This document shows positions 50,981-62,670 of a stretch of DNA of 64,000 nt, one piece after another. Each line of letters begins with the position of its first letter. The stretch's first letter is position 1. The translations under genes and the position numbers were made by a program. This DNA is from Malurus cyaneus samueli (lineage: Eukaryota > Chordata > Aves > Passeriformes > Maluridae). The stretch covers positions 74,529,735-74,593,734 of the forward strand of contig CM019215.1 in assembly GCA_009741485.1 (NCBI GenBank), written 5' to 3'. The notes beneath the pieces are model-generated. The model saw only the letters and a program-made list of their open reading frames with translations, was not told where the DNA came from and did not search any database.

Positions 50981-51062
50981 TTTAGTATTTTTCTCAAACA
51001 ATGGCCCTGTTAAGCCATTGTTTAGTATTTTTCTGAAACAACAATGGCCCCCAGTGAGGCCA
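50980..51062 (+). repeat. Two-unit tandem duplication of about 40 bp
   Basis: Unit 1 (50980-51019) and unit 2 (51020 to about 51062) both start GTTTAGTATTTTTCT, continue with CAAACAATGGCCC or GAAACAACAATGGCCCC, and end in a GCCAT-type stretch. Unit 2 has a small insertion. It abuts the diverged repeat copy 1 directly. Confidence 0.85.
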
Positions 51063-51334
51063 TCTCATGAGCAGGGGTTTTTATTCTGTGTGCTGCCAGG
51101 CCTGGACTGGCCATGAGGATGAGAAGAGCTGCCCACCTTCAGCTCACCAGGGCTCCCTGATTCTGTCTGCCCTTCTCCAGCTGCTCCTCCTTCTACCTGG
51201 GATGTTGCAGCACCACCCTCCTCTGAAGAGACTTGGCTTTGAGGACAGTAAATTATCTGGAGAGGCCGTGGAACTGCCTTGAGGGAGCTTAAGGATGGCA
51301 AGAAGAACTCTGACAGGATTTACATGGATATGGT

Positions 51335-51420
51335 TGCTTCTCCCCTAGGGCAGGGGAATGGAAAACCCTAAAAGACTTTGAAAGTCAAAGTCTTTCAACT
51401 TTTCTATGGTTCTGTGATTA
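51335..51420 (+). mobile_element. Possible highly diverged CR1 3' end
   Basis: The order 'cccctagggcaggggaatgg', a GACTTTGAAAGTC-like stretch, 'tctttcaac' and finally TTCTATGGTTCTGTGATTA resembles the last 80 bases of a sense CR1 and its octamer tail. The middle is rearranged into an inverted repeat and the match is weak, so this is a tentative call. Confidence 0.35.
51371..51395. repeat. Perfect 11-bp inverted repeat, 3-base loop
   Basis: Arms 51371-51381 and 51385-51395 are exact reverse complements (AAAGACTTTGA / TCAAAGTCTTT) with AAG between. Whether it forms a hairpin in any transcript is unknown. Confidence 0.85.
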
Positions 51421-52904
51421 CCGAAGGTTGTCCCAGTAAGAACTGTTTTCCTTCATATGAATAAGACTTAGACTATATCTGCTTTCATGGAGTAATAATT
51501 CATTCTACATTGCCTTCAGCAGGACTAAGAGTGGTACAAGGTACTCTTACATGGATTTTTGAAGTGTTGTTTGAGTGCCTGCAATGAAATATTTCTCAAT
51601 TTTACTTCAGTTTCCCCCCTCCTCTCACATGGTTTCATTCCAGCCATTCCTGTGTGCACCAGGCCATCAACAGGCAAAACTGTGTACTTATTTTCTGTGT
51701 ACATCAATCATTCCACAAAGGAGAAACAACAGCATGTGTTTTGGTCACAAGCTTCCTCACACATTCTTCACTTCATGTCTCAGCCTGCCATGGGCCAGGA
51801 CCATATTGCTATTTCAACTGGGCAAAAGCATCAGTTGTTAGAAATTCCCTTGGGGATATGAATATGTCCAGGAGGAGTGAGAATTTTTAAATCTTTGTGT
51901 GCTTTATTTAAAAGTGCAGTTCACAATAGATCTCTGATGAAAAGCACCAGTAACTCTGCGAGCCCTCAGAGTGCTGCCTGTGCAGAACTGGGCAAGGCTT
52001 TCTATTAAGAAGTACTTCTGCTGATTTGGCAGAATTGGACCAGCAAATTGTAGTGATGAACTGGATAAAAATGACCTGGAAAATCCCTGCCTCATGTACA
52101 GTGCTGACTGCTGAGCAATCACTGCTGTTCTGCGCTTTTCCCTTTATGCTGGCCTGTGCATAGATATACTAGCAGAGAGTTAATTCAGAGCTGGGATAGG
52201 CACAAGGGAAACCACAAAATTTTAAATTCCCTCTTTTTATCCTGAAGAGAAAATTATTTTCTAAGCCTTTCGCTTTTGTTGTGGGGAGGGAGGAACAAGA
52301 TTAGAAACTGAAGCTAGGTCAGACTTTCTTGAGTCCTCGTGTGTCTCCACACAGCCGTGTTTGGGCACAAGAAACTGCTCAGAAGTGACTCAGCCATATG
52401 CGTCAGAGTAATTAGGTCCATTTAAAACCCAGGAACTAACAATTTTGAGGATTCTTTCAAACTCCTTCCAGTTGAAAACACCATGGGTCCACTCCCTCTG
52501 AAATTTGTCTTGACTTCTGGTATCTACCAACACACAAGATTTAGAGCAGAATATCTGCAGAAACTGCAGGGCTTTGTATCAAAATCCTTGGAAACCACCA
52601 GAGATTTCATGTGTCCCTCACTCCTTCCATCTTAGTTTGTCAAAATTCTTTGGTGAACTTAGGGACCAGGCTACACATTCAACTTCCCATGATTTTAATC
52701 AGGAAGATTATGCTGTTAAAATAATAATTAGAGTTGTTAGAATGAAGTAGAAAAAGAAGAAAATAAATTTTTTTCAACAGGAGCACCTGCAGGTAGGCAA
52801 GCTGCATTTTTTTCCATGAGAAAAACTGGAATCGCTGGATAATCAGCCATGTCCTTCCACAGAGTCTGGACTGTTTATTCATGGGTGGTTCCCAAAGATT
52901 CCTC

Positions 52905-53001
52905 TCACCTGGTATCTGAAACAGTGGATGGCTTACCCTGTTACCGTGTAGATTTTCTCCACAGTTTTATCACTTTACAGATACAGACGGGTGTGAAGTG
53001 T
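52905..53001 (+). repeat. Diverged interspersed repeat, copy 2
   Basis: Partner of 50882-50980, same orientation, about 1.9 kb downstream. This copy lacks the 40-bp tandem duplication that follows copy 1, so similarity stops near the sequence GTGAAGTG. Confidence 0.7.
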
Positions 53002-53284
53002 TTTCATACTTGCCTGTCCCTATTTATTATACTCCCACGAAGTCCCTAATCTTTATTGAACAGCTTTATCTTTTTTACAAATAAAAAACATGATTTTCTT
53101 ACAGAATGTACAATTGGAATCGTCGTAAGAAGTTATTGAATAACTAAGGGGAGAGCCATGTTCCTTGAGCCATTGTATCAAAGCTAAACAGGGTTAATGA
53201 GAAGAAGACAGCTCCTTTTTCTCTTCCTGATGTGGTTAACAAAGATCTAAGAGAGATTAAATAGCTCTGTGGTTTAATTATATT

Positions 53285-53300
53285 CCCCCCACCCCCCCCC
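53285..53300 (+). repeat. C6-A-C9 homopolymer run
   Basis: Six Cs, one A and nine Cs (a G-run on the - strand). Too few separate runs for a canonical quadruplex. Confidence 0.9.
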
Positions 53301-55089
53301 TGGAAAATTTCAATTTTTCTAGTTCTCATAATTTTCTTTTAGGGAAGTACTTCAAACTTCTCCTGCGTGTAAAGTATTTGGTATCGCAATGATTGCGACA
53401 GCTCATAATGCTCATTATCTGCACTAACTGTTCAGAAATGGTACTGTTTCAATTCATTGAACGAATGGAGCTATAGAACATGTACTTTGGCATTTTTGAA
53501 TAATGTGCTTTGAGCTGTGTTTGGTAAGTTGATTTCCCTGTAGAAGAAACATGTATGTACCCATTACATAGAGCTGTTGCAGCTGGCCCAGTCATTGTGC
53601 ACAGTGAAGTACAGCCACATGCTGTTGTGGTAACCCAAGCAATCACAGATATCCCCACTCTATCATGACTTTATGTTTAATGAGTTATTTTTCTACCTTG
53701 GGACAAAGACAAAACAATTTTTCAAAACTTTCTACCCCCAGTTTGCTTAGTTTTAAAGCAACTGCCTAAGAGTATAATCAGAACAGCTCCCAAGAGGTGA
53801 AGCAGGCAGTGGAAAGTTAGGGAGGAATAATATTTTCATTATTATTGATTTCTTATTGTGCAGCACTTAGCAGTTTCTTTACTAACACATATTATTTTGA
53901 GGAGTTCAGCTCTATTTTTAAGATTTTAGAGCCTGGTGCAATCTGTAAATGTTCTCAAACATATTCTCTAACCTTAATGAAGGGAAAAGTAATATAGAAG
54001 GTTAAAAAAATGGTCTCACTGTAAAATAAAGCTTGAAATCATCTAAAGCAGCCACAACTAGTCGGGCCTTCAAGTGCCTAAGCAGAAATGCAGCAGGCAA
54101 AGAAGCAGTGTGCCTTACAGAATGATAGCCCGATTCACTTTGATTTTGGAAATCCAAACTGAAAACACAGCCTTGCCCCAGAAAGGATATCTGCTTTTCA
54201 TTATCAGCTGCTGTTCTGGAGCCAGCCACGTGCTAGTTACTCACGTAGCCCACTTTTCCTCCCACCTCCCTTGTCTCTTAGAGTCCAGGGGACTTGCAGA
54301 CAAACATTCTGACCAGGCAGTGTCATCTGAGGGGAGAAAAGGTGATGTGGCTGCTCTGCTGTGCCATTTGTATAGCTCCTGATAAAATGGGGAGAAATAA
54401 TGCTGGCGAGATGCAAAGCTTAAGGACTTACGTTTTCATGTGTTCATAAAAATATCAACTATTAAATTATCTGAAAGTATAGAGATTTATTAAACCTCTG
54501 TCTACAGTGCTTTTCCAACTGGGTATTTTGGTAAGCTGCCTTTATGGAGATATCTGTACAACATAAGCTAATGCTCCACTAAGAAAGAAAATGTTTCGGA
54601 TTATCCTGGGACGATGAATAGTCATTATGCGAATTACAGAAGTATAAATTACTGTCTATTGGTATAATAAGACTATGAGAGGGGTAAGTTGCCAGAGAAG
54701 CACTAGGGAAATGTCAGTGAGAGGATTTCAAAGTGCTAGCTAAACTTAAGAGGTCAGGTGGAGGCTTCCTCGCTTTCTCCTATTCATTTTCTCTCTTTAC
54801 TGATAGGGTCAGCAGTTTTCGGCACTCCCTGTGCAATTGTTCCGTGAATCTCTGCAGGTGGACACAGGTGACGTACTGTATGTATAGAGTCTCTGTTGTG
54901 GACTTTGGCTTTACTCTGTAGCTCTTCTGCCCATGGTTTCTTTTAAAGAATCTATCAAGTATACTCTAAAAAAATTATCTACACTTTTCCTCTTACATAC
55001 CAGCATCCCATTTTCCCCATGTCTACAAGGTCTACAGTTGTAATCTGATTTATTTGATTTAAAGGCTTTCTTATTTAATTTTGGTTTTG

Positions 55090-55108
55090 TTTTTTTTTTT
55101 TTTTTTTT
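55090..55108. repeat. T19 homopolymer
   Basis: Nineteen Ts, followed by a TTG/TTGG-containing T-rich stretch to about 55130. Confidence 0.9.
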
Positions 55109-55820
55109 GTTTGCTTGGTTGTTGTTTTTAATTACTTTGAAATTTTGACAGAAAAAACATGACTGTTTTCTCCTTGGGGAACAAAGTTCCCAATTAATCT
55201 TTTATTTTTGTTATAAAACTTGCTTGTTCCAATAACCTCTCTACTTTATCTGTGTTTACCCTAGCAAGCACTTCTTCATATGTTAAAAAACAAAGAAAAG
55301 AAGAGAATATATCTCTTAATCTTGTTCTGAACAAAAGTGAGGGAAATTTTGCTTTGACTAGTAATGACTGAAGAACAAGGTCCTTGCAGAACAAGGACTT
55401 TGAAAAACCAGGATTGGCTTGTGCTAAACAGTGCAAGAATTAATTACACCACCCCTGATTTTAGTGTGGAGAGGACAAGTTCAAAGTAGTATCAACAGCT
55501 GATTTTTGAAATTATTATTTTCTCTGATTTTCTCTTCCACTTGGGAGAGTCACTCTAAATAATAGGCAGGCAGAGAAGATGGAGGAGGAAAAATGTTTGA
55601 AGGAGATGACTGACAATGATTTTATTTTCTCCTTTTGCAAGACCAAACACACTTTGAATACTTGTTATGGTGAAAGCCAATCTAAAGCCAGTGTAGTGAC
55701 TACCCAGGCAAGAAAGAGAGACTTAAATTCCCTTGAAGAATTCTTCAGTCCTTTCATCTTTCACATACAGTTCACTGTGTAAATAGACTTTCTTTTTTAG
55801 ACTTTCTTTTTTTGTCACTA

Positions 55821-55970
55821 CCTTTTTTTCTTTCTCTTTCTCTCTTTCTTTCTCTCTCTCTCTCTTTCTTTCTCTCTCTCTTTCTATTTCTCTCCTTTAT
55901 TTTATTATTTTTATTTTATTTTATTTTATTTTATTTTATTTTATTTTATTTGTTTTGTTTTATTTTATTT
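55821..55970 (+). repeat. Compound microsatellite: (CTTT)/(CT)n then (ATTTT)n
   Basis: A pyrimidine-only stretch of mixed CTTT and CT units (55821 to about 55896) passes without a break into about 13 ATTTT pentamers (about 55897-55970), one of them altered to GTTTT. Chance frames read Phe/Leu/Ser- and Phe/Tyr/Ile-rich peptides. Confidence 0.95.
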
Positions 55971-56300
55971 CTTACTGCCTTAGGCTTTATGTAGTAATCC
56001 AGGTGTGTAAAATATTTTACCTCACTGTCACCTCACAAATCACAACCCTTCACATCTGCATTTGTAAACTTGTAGGAAAGATTTCTCATACGAATAACTG
56101 ATAAATATTATTATTACTATTATTAACATTTCCCTTGAGAGAGTGGTAGGGAAAGAACAGAATGCACTCTAAGCTGTTTCAAAGGAGGCAGGGTGTTGAC
56201 GCCAAGGTCTGTCCCTGGCCAGGACTGCCCTAGCAGCTAATACTGGCTGCCATAGCCATGTGTCTTGCAAAGGCAATACCCTTGTGCCCAGACACTTGTG

Positions 56301-56331
56301 TTTTATTTTTATTATTATTTATTATTATTTT
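56301..56331 (+). repeat. Imperfect (ATT)n / (ATTT) microsatellite
   Basis: About nine ATT or ATTT units in a row, an irregular A/T simple repeat. Confidence 0.85.
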
Positions 56332-57340
56332 GGTATAAACTTGAGATTTTGGTGTAGCTTTGGGAGCAGTAAGGCTAAGGCAGCTACAGGCAGTGGCTTT
56401 AGTGGTGCCTCACTTCTTCCTCAATGACTTCTGGAGATGGTCAGGCTCTGCCTGGGTCTGAAAGACATGACATGCCTTGTATTCTGATGGCCTAATAGCT
56501 GCAATCCCCAAGTGATAAATTTGAGTTTTTAAATTTTGTCCTGCTCCCTCTAGCATGCATAAGTGATGACACAAACAGATTGAGGGCTTCTTGAGGGCCA
56601 GCTCCCCATCTTTGCCATCAAATATCCTTCCAACTTCAGTGAGAAGACAGCAAGAAAGCAAAGAAGCTTTTTGAAAATTCAGGTACCACAAAAAAGAAGG
56701 TGCATACATTATCTTATTAAAGCAAAGGCTTTTTTATTCAATACTTGTTATTCAATTTCGTATTCAACTGACTGATTCTCAAGCTGTATTGGACCAGTAT
56801 AGCTTATTAGACTTTAGAGATTCAGTGATCTTGAGGCTCCTTAAGATTTTACCCTAAATTTTTATATTTAATGAAGCTGCTACAAAATTATTACAGTTCC
56901 CAGAATCATAAGCTCTCCTCGGCTGAATTTAGCTTAGCTTGTCATTTTGTATACAAAGCACATTTATTTAACTGCAAGGCTATTTTAGAAGGAATTTGTT
57001 AGTGCTTCTAAGTTGCTTCAAACAGGCGAGCCAAGGTGAAAGTGCCGTGTGTGTGCTCGTACTCACCAATTAACAGAATGGTCATGGCATAAATCTCCAT
57101 GTCTGAGCTCCACGATGATTAACGGTGAGCCCCCATTTAAGATTAATGTCTGCTGCATTGTGCTCTTGCAAGGTTCATTTGTGCAAGTTGAGTTCTGTGC
57201 TCTGGTGCTGGTTGTATACATAACAAAGAAGTATTTTTAATAGAGGAGGGGGTAGAAAAGTGGATTTCTGTGTTTATTAGTAAAAGGCTGAAGACAGAAG
57301 TCAGTATAGAATGCTTTATGATCTGAGTACTCTAGAAGAT

Positions 57341-57367
57341 AAAAAAAAAAAAAAAAAACAAAAAAAA
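57341..57367. repeat. A-run with one C interruption
   Basis: Eighteen As, a C, then eight As, followed by CCC. No recognisable retroelement body lies upstream, so it may be simple slippage. Confidence 0.9.
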
Positions 57368-57512
57368 CCCAAATTTTTCTTCTATGGGAAATGGAACAGT
57401 TTACTTAGAAATTTAATTTTAATCTGAACTGAAAATGTTTCTATTTTAAAATTTCCAAAATAATATTAACTTCTTAAAATTGTAATTCTGAAAAAAAAAT
57501 AACTATTTAAAC

Positions 57513-57556
57513 CACAATCAATCACAATCAACCAAATCACAATCAAGATTGTGATT
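57513..57556. repeat. CACAATCA direct repeats with adjoining inverted repeat
   Basis: CACAATCA occurs at 57513-57520, 57523-57530 and 57538-57545. The last copy is part of a perfect 10-bp inverted repeat (57535-57544 with 57547-57556, AA loop). Confidence 0.8.
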
Positions 57557-57939
57557 ATGTACAGTCATGTGAGCTTGCATTCTGTATATGATCTTTGTAA
57601 CGAGTGTCCTGAATATTTGTGTAAAAATACCAATGTAACTTCAAAATTATAAAGCTGTGATGACATTTATCAGACCTAAAATTTTAGTTTAGACCTGAAA
57701 TGATTTACTTTTATTTTTTCCATAGGATGAAAAGAATGGTTTTTAAATGCCTCAGTTTTGACCAGAGTGCGTTTAAAGCGGTGGTGAAAAACTCTTCTGA
57801 CCTTTCAGGGAGGCCTCAACATTTTTACATTTTTCTGCTGAGAGGATACAGTGTAAAAAAGCTAAAGAACACATGTCAGAGCAAGCACTGAAGTTTGGCA
57901 GAAGTGCTGAACTTCACACACACAATACCTCCCAGGAAT

Positions 57940-58075
57940 CGGCTGGGAGCCCGCTGGAGTCAATGGGAATTTTTGAGTGGCTGCAATGTGCATTGGATCT
58001 GATCCAAAAGGGCTCTGTTCAGCAAAATACTTGGGTGGATTTTACTTCAGGCATGAGCTTAATGAGACTTTAGCA
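57940..58075. mobile_element. Possible relic of an ancient amniote interspersed repeat
   Basis: Contains the 'ggagtcaatgggaatttt' segment and, further on, 'tcagcaaaatactt' and 'caggcatgagcttaatgaga'. These resemble the 'gaagtcaatggga' and 'agcaaagcactt' parts of old repeats widespread in turtles, crocodilians and birds. Divergence is high, the family name is not known to me, and the call is from memory of the motif only. Confidence 0.3.
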
Positions 58076-61000
58076 GGTACTTAAAAGTCATGCACATTTG
58101 CAATTTTTTTGAATGCGTGCTCAAATATTTTGAATTTATTAAGGTCTCAACCATGTGATTTGCTGCAATGTAATAATAAGAAAAATCTTGAAGCAGTGGT
58201 CTTTAGTTGTCTAAATACACAGAGAAAACAAAGTTTAAGAGAACATGCTAGGCTACTCTTCTCAAAGGAACCACAAAAAAGACAACTCTTTCAGAATGGG
58301 AAGTGAGAAAAAGCAGACATTATAACCATGGGATTTTCCAAGTTTTAAATATGAAGCCAAATTTGCTCTGTGGTAGGACTGAAAGATCAAAGCAAAGAAG
58401 GTGTAAATTGGTATATCAATCACTCAGATTAAAATTTGGATACACAGTGTATCTTCTCCACAAAAACAAAAAAATGTGAAATAGCATTTAATAAAAATTT
58501 TGGCCTCTGGACTGTAGTCTCTTCCACACCAAAGCCCGCTTCACCCACAGTAGATCTATTTGCAAGTGAGAAATGGATTATAGTTTTTATTTTAAACACA
58601 GAAGTAGGAGAACTGCTTAAATACCTATAGAAATTAAAATGAAGTTTAAAATGAGCACTGTAGATTTCAGCAGCTAGAAGCTATTGAAATAAGATTGAAA
58701 TTTTCAAAGAGAACATTTTCTTTCTGACATTAAAGAAAATATAGTCTTGGGCTCTTCAGGGAGAAAAGTAGGTATGACGGTGGCAATAAATTGAGATGGA
58801 TTAGAATTGAATTACCAAGTCTGGATCTAGGCAGGCTTCAGAATTCAGAATCTCATTGTATAGGCTGAAATCTGAAGACAGCACTTGAGTAAGTTAGGAT
58901 TCGAATTCAGAAGTAGAACTGATATTCTGAAGGGATATATTTTGTTAGTTATTAGCAAGTGTGATCTTTTCACGTCTCTCAATAAATTGAGACTTCTGAG
59001 TTATTTTATTTTTATTCTGATTTTATTTTAGCCATTTTGCAGTGAGTTGGTGCTGTGGACTTGTTATACTGTTCTGGTGCAGAAACGCTTAATACGTAAA
59101 AAACATGTGTGAAACATGTGAAACGTTAGTGAAAACATGATCACGAATATATACTCAGCTTTCTTCATACCACATTAGGAGGCTCTGTAAGTGTAGTCAC
59201 CACATCAGCATCCTGCTAGTCTAGTAACCAAAATATTTGTGCAATTTTATGGCAGCACTCAAAAAGCATCACTAGCCACCCTTAGGGGATGCTTCCATCA
59301 GATCCATTGTCATTTTCTGGAATGACAGTCCTGCAGTGTGAAACCTGAGAAACAATAAAGCCCTAATAGGGGTAATCGGAAAGCCCAGCCCTCGCAGGAC
59401 CACATTCTGAGGTCGGGTGACTCATGTAAAAGCAATCCAGGCAGTCATGAGACAAAGTTTTTGTAGCCACATCAGCTTTCCAGCATTTGCTGCAGTTCCC
59501 AAGTCTGACTTGTGCTCATTGTGCTCTTTGTCAGATTTATTAATGCATTGTTCAGGGTTTTAAATTACAGCCCTTAGCAATCGTGATCATAGAGATCTCC
59601 TGTGGCGGGCAGCAGAGAAGTCTTAGGAGCAGAAAGAAGCACACACACAGTCTCCGCTCTCTGCAGGATACTGCTTGCTTAAAACAAATCTATTTTAAGA
59701 TTAAAACTTTCTATGAAGTTGTCTGGTTTCTCCCTTCCATTTTCCATTTCACAAGCCTGTACTGCAGCTCTGGCTTATGTCTTTTACCCCCAGGAAGCAA
59801 CCTGCCAGACCATTGTGAGGATGAAACATTTCTCCAGGCTGCATTTGTGCCTTGCTTTCTTTTACCTCAAACCATTTCCTAAACTAGCATGTTCTTGTTG
59901 AAAGTTTAACTCTAATGCACAAGCTGAGCTATTTACCTCAGGGATTCCAAATCAGAGTTTTAATCATGTTGATTAAATCAGATTTCATTTAGGAAGAGTA
60001 CTGGATCATACTTCATACTCCTGAATTTAGCCATGACAGCTTAAGACATGACCGGCTTCACACACACGTTCTTTCTCTCTGCTCAGTCCTTTGTCCTTTT
60101 CTCATGCTTCTGGTAGCAAGGAAAGCATGTCTGGGTTACTCTAAATCACAGTCCTGTGTTTTGAAATGGTTGAGGAAGTTTTGTGTACAGTACTAGGCTG
60201 GGAAAGCCGAGGAATAGATGAATAACACCCCTGCTGTTCCCTTTTTGCGGAGCCACAGTGACTTACACTGATGCAGATGAATCGCAACAGCTTTATGCTC
60301 AGAAACCTTTAAGTAATATTTATCTAAAGAGGCTGAATAAAACTAAGGATATCAATTGCTCCCTCATGAAAAAAAACCCAAACAACTAAAAGTACTAATA
60401 ATTAACTGATACAATAAATAATAAATCTAAAATTCATGTCTTCAGGTCATGCACATAAAGCCACACACAGCTAGAGGAAGTTCTGCACCAGATCAAGGGT
60501 AAGTGACATGGACATTTATACAGAAAACAGAATAATTTGCAGATATTATCAATGATATATGTTGGTTTGGATATAAGTAGGGTAGCTGCTTCTGTGTCCT
60601 TCATGTACAAGAGAGTATGGCAACAATCATCTCAGGGTGCAGTGAATGAAACCACTGAAACAACTTCTCAGCTGTTGCTGGGCTTTACACAACAACTTCA
60701 AAACAGCAGGAGATGGACCTCAGAAGGTTTCTTCCTACCCAGAGTGAAAAAAGAAAGGAGATTTTCATCTCTGGAACCATGGAGTGGCAAATTCTGAGAG
60801 CACAGCAGTTGCTAGTACTAGTTATTAGTGCTTTCTTTAATGAATAAATGAGAGAGAAAAGCAGGAGAGGAAGCAGCATTCATGTCTCAATGGATGTGCT
60901 GTGTCTGTTTCAGAGAGTCATTATGCTGGATTTCCTCATCCCACAGAAATGTGATTTGGAAACTTTACCAAACCTCCTAATTGGAGCACTTTTGGGAAAT

Positions 61001-62057
61001 GACGCTTCAGCTGGGCACAGTGTATAAAGAAGGAATGAGGAGTCTTTCAATGACAGCTCTTCTCGAGATAACTTTTACTGGGTTTTACCAGTTTCACTGG
61101 ATCAGAAACATGAGGGACAGGACAATTTTCTGTCTGCTAGGAGCAGATTACTGCTTGAGGCAGTAATTTTCATTTTACATGCTAGGTTTAAGGTGCAAGA
61201 GAGGCCACTCGTACAGGTGGCTGTGTATTTACAAAGGGTGTACTTTTGATGTGTTTTTATTTTAGGGACTAAACCTACATCTATTCTTAATCCATCTGTA
61301 GATTAAACACTTATCTCAAATATTAGTGAGTGGTAGCTTTTAGGACTTAGAATTTGTATATGAAAATAATATTTGGACTTGGAATGGAGGGCTAAAGTCT
61401 GGCTTAGGTAACACAAAACCAAGCACAAAAATCATAGCACAAGCATAGTTAAAATATGCAAGACATTCATTAATTTATCTGCTGTGTGACATCTGAGGGC
61501 ATTGTTAGCTCTGTCTGTCCCTGCCTAGCCTGCATCAGAGTTTTTCCCATGATTTTAATGGCCCAGGACCCTATTTCAGCTCTTTCCTGAGCTATTTCAC
61601 AGGTGGTTATTTTGAATTGTTATGATTTCACGGGGTGATTGTTGTCCTGTCTCAAGTCATCCACCTGCATTTATTAGATGATCACTAGACCATCGATGGC
61701 TCCTCTCTGTCATAGTCCAGTCCTTCTCAGGTGTCACAGGTTGGTTCCCCTTCATCAAGGACATGGCCAGTAATGGGATTGCCTGCAGGTCTTGGCTTGG
61801 CCCCCTTTTTTCTGCACCCTTTTTACTGACCCAAAGGTGGCTTCACAGAGTTTTCTGCGCTTGCTGATATCCTCCATCAGGGTATTGGGTTTGCACAGCT
61901 GGGTTTTAGTGGCAGGAGAACTAAGGGGTGGTTTCAGTGAGAAGTTGATAGAATATTCCTCAGTGGCTGGCAGAGTCAATGCCAGCCAGCTCCAGGATGG
62001 ACCTGCTGCTGGCCAAGGCCCATCAATCTGCAGCTGTAGTAGCACCTTGGTGACAGC

Positions 62058-62066
62058 ATATTTAAG
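62058..62066 (+). promoter_or_regulatory. TATA-like box of the LTR
   Basis: CATATTTAA about 600 bases before the LTR AATAAA, in the usual place between U3 and R of a retroviral LTR. Inferred from position and motif only; activity is unlikely in so decayed a copy. Confidence 0.4.
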
Positions 62067-62664
62067 GAAAAAAAAATTGTTGTGAAGAAGAAGTTGTAGC
62101 CAGAGAGGGGTGAGAATATGTGAGAGGGACAGCTCTGCAGGCACCAAGGTCAGAGCAGAAGGAAGGACAGGAGGTGCTCCAGGTGCCAGAGCTGGGATTC
62201 CCCTGCAGCCCCTGGTGCAGACCATGGTGACACAGCTGTGTCCCTGGGGCCCATGGAAGCCAACAGAGGTGCAGAGATCCACCTGCAGCCCATGGGGATA
62301 CTCATGCTTGAGCAGGGGGATGCCTGGGAGGAGGCTGGGAAACTGTGGGAGGCCTGTGCTGGAGCAGGGTCCTGGCAGGAACCTGCAGACCGTGGAAAAG
62401 GACCTTTTCATGGAGAACTTCTCCTTCCCTTTCAGAAAGAACTGTTTCTCACGGGAAGGACCCCACACTGGAACAGGGAAAGGACTTCCTTCCCTGAGGG
62501 AGAGCAGTAGAAACAACCTCTGATGAACTGACTGTAACTCCCATTCGCTGTCTCCCTGTGCAGCTGGGGTAGAGAAGGCAGAGTCTGGAAACAAGGGAGA
62601 GGTTGTGGGAGATGGTGTTTTTAATATTTTCTACACTTGTTGTCCTGCACTGATTTTGATTGGT

Positions 62665-62670
62665 AATAAA
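62665..62670 (+). terminator. AATAAA poly(A) signal of the LTR
   Basis: Canonical hexamer about 185 bases before the LTR 3' end, in the T-rich R/U5 region. In this LTR family the signal sits in the same 'ttgattggtaataaa' context. Confidence 0.5.

Larger units (their letters stand above)
51063..52904. other. Intergenic sequence, no gene seen
   Basis: A moderately GC-rich stretch at 51100-51300 followed by ordinary AT-rich DNA. Three overlapping frames of 78-100 codons at 51559-51890 have no recognisable domain. A possible diverged CR1 end and a short hairpin are listed separately. Confidence 0.5.
53002..61699. other. Intergenic sequence, no gene seen
   Basis: AT-rich DNA with a C-run (53285-53300), T19 run (55090-55108), compound CT/ATTTT microsatellite (55821-55970), (ATT)n (56301-56331), A-run (57341-57367), a CACAATCA repeat with hairpin, and a possible ancient repeat (57940-58075). 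No recognised coding region. Confidence 0.55.

Noticed and set aside
52386..52394. TGACTCAGC (AP-1/NF-E2-like) site
   Set aside because: A single 9-base match is expected by chance in 64 kb and nothing around it supports a regulatory element.
61755..62594. 279-codon open frame on the - strand
   Set aside because: It lies wholly antisense to the solo LTR, overlaps other long frames on the + strand and has no recognisable domain. GC-rich repeat DNA with few stop codons explains it.
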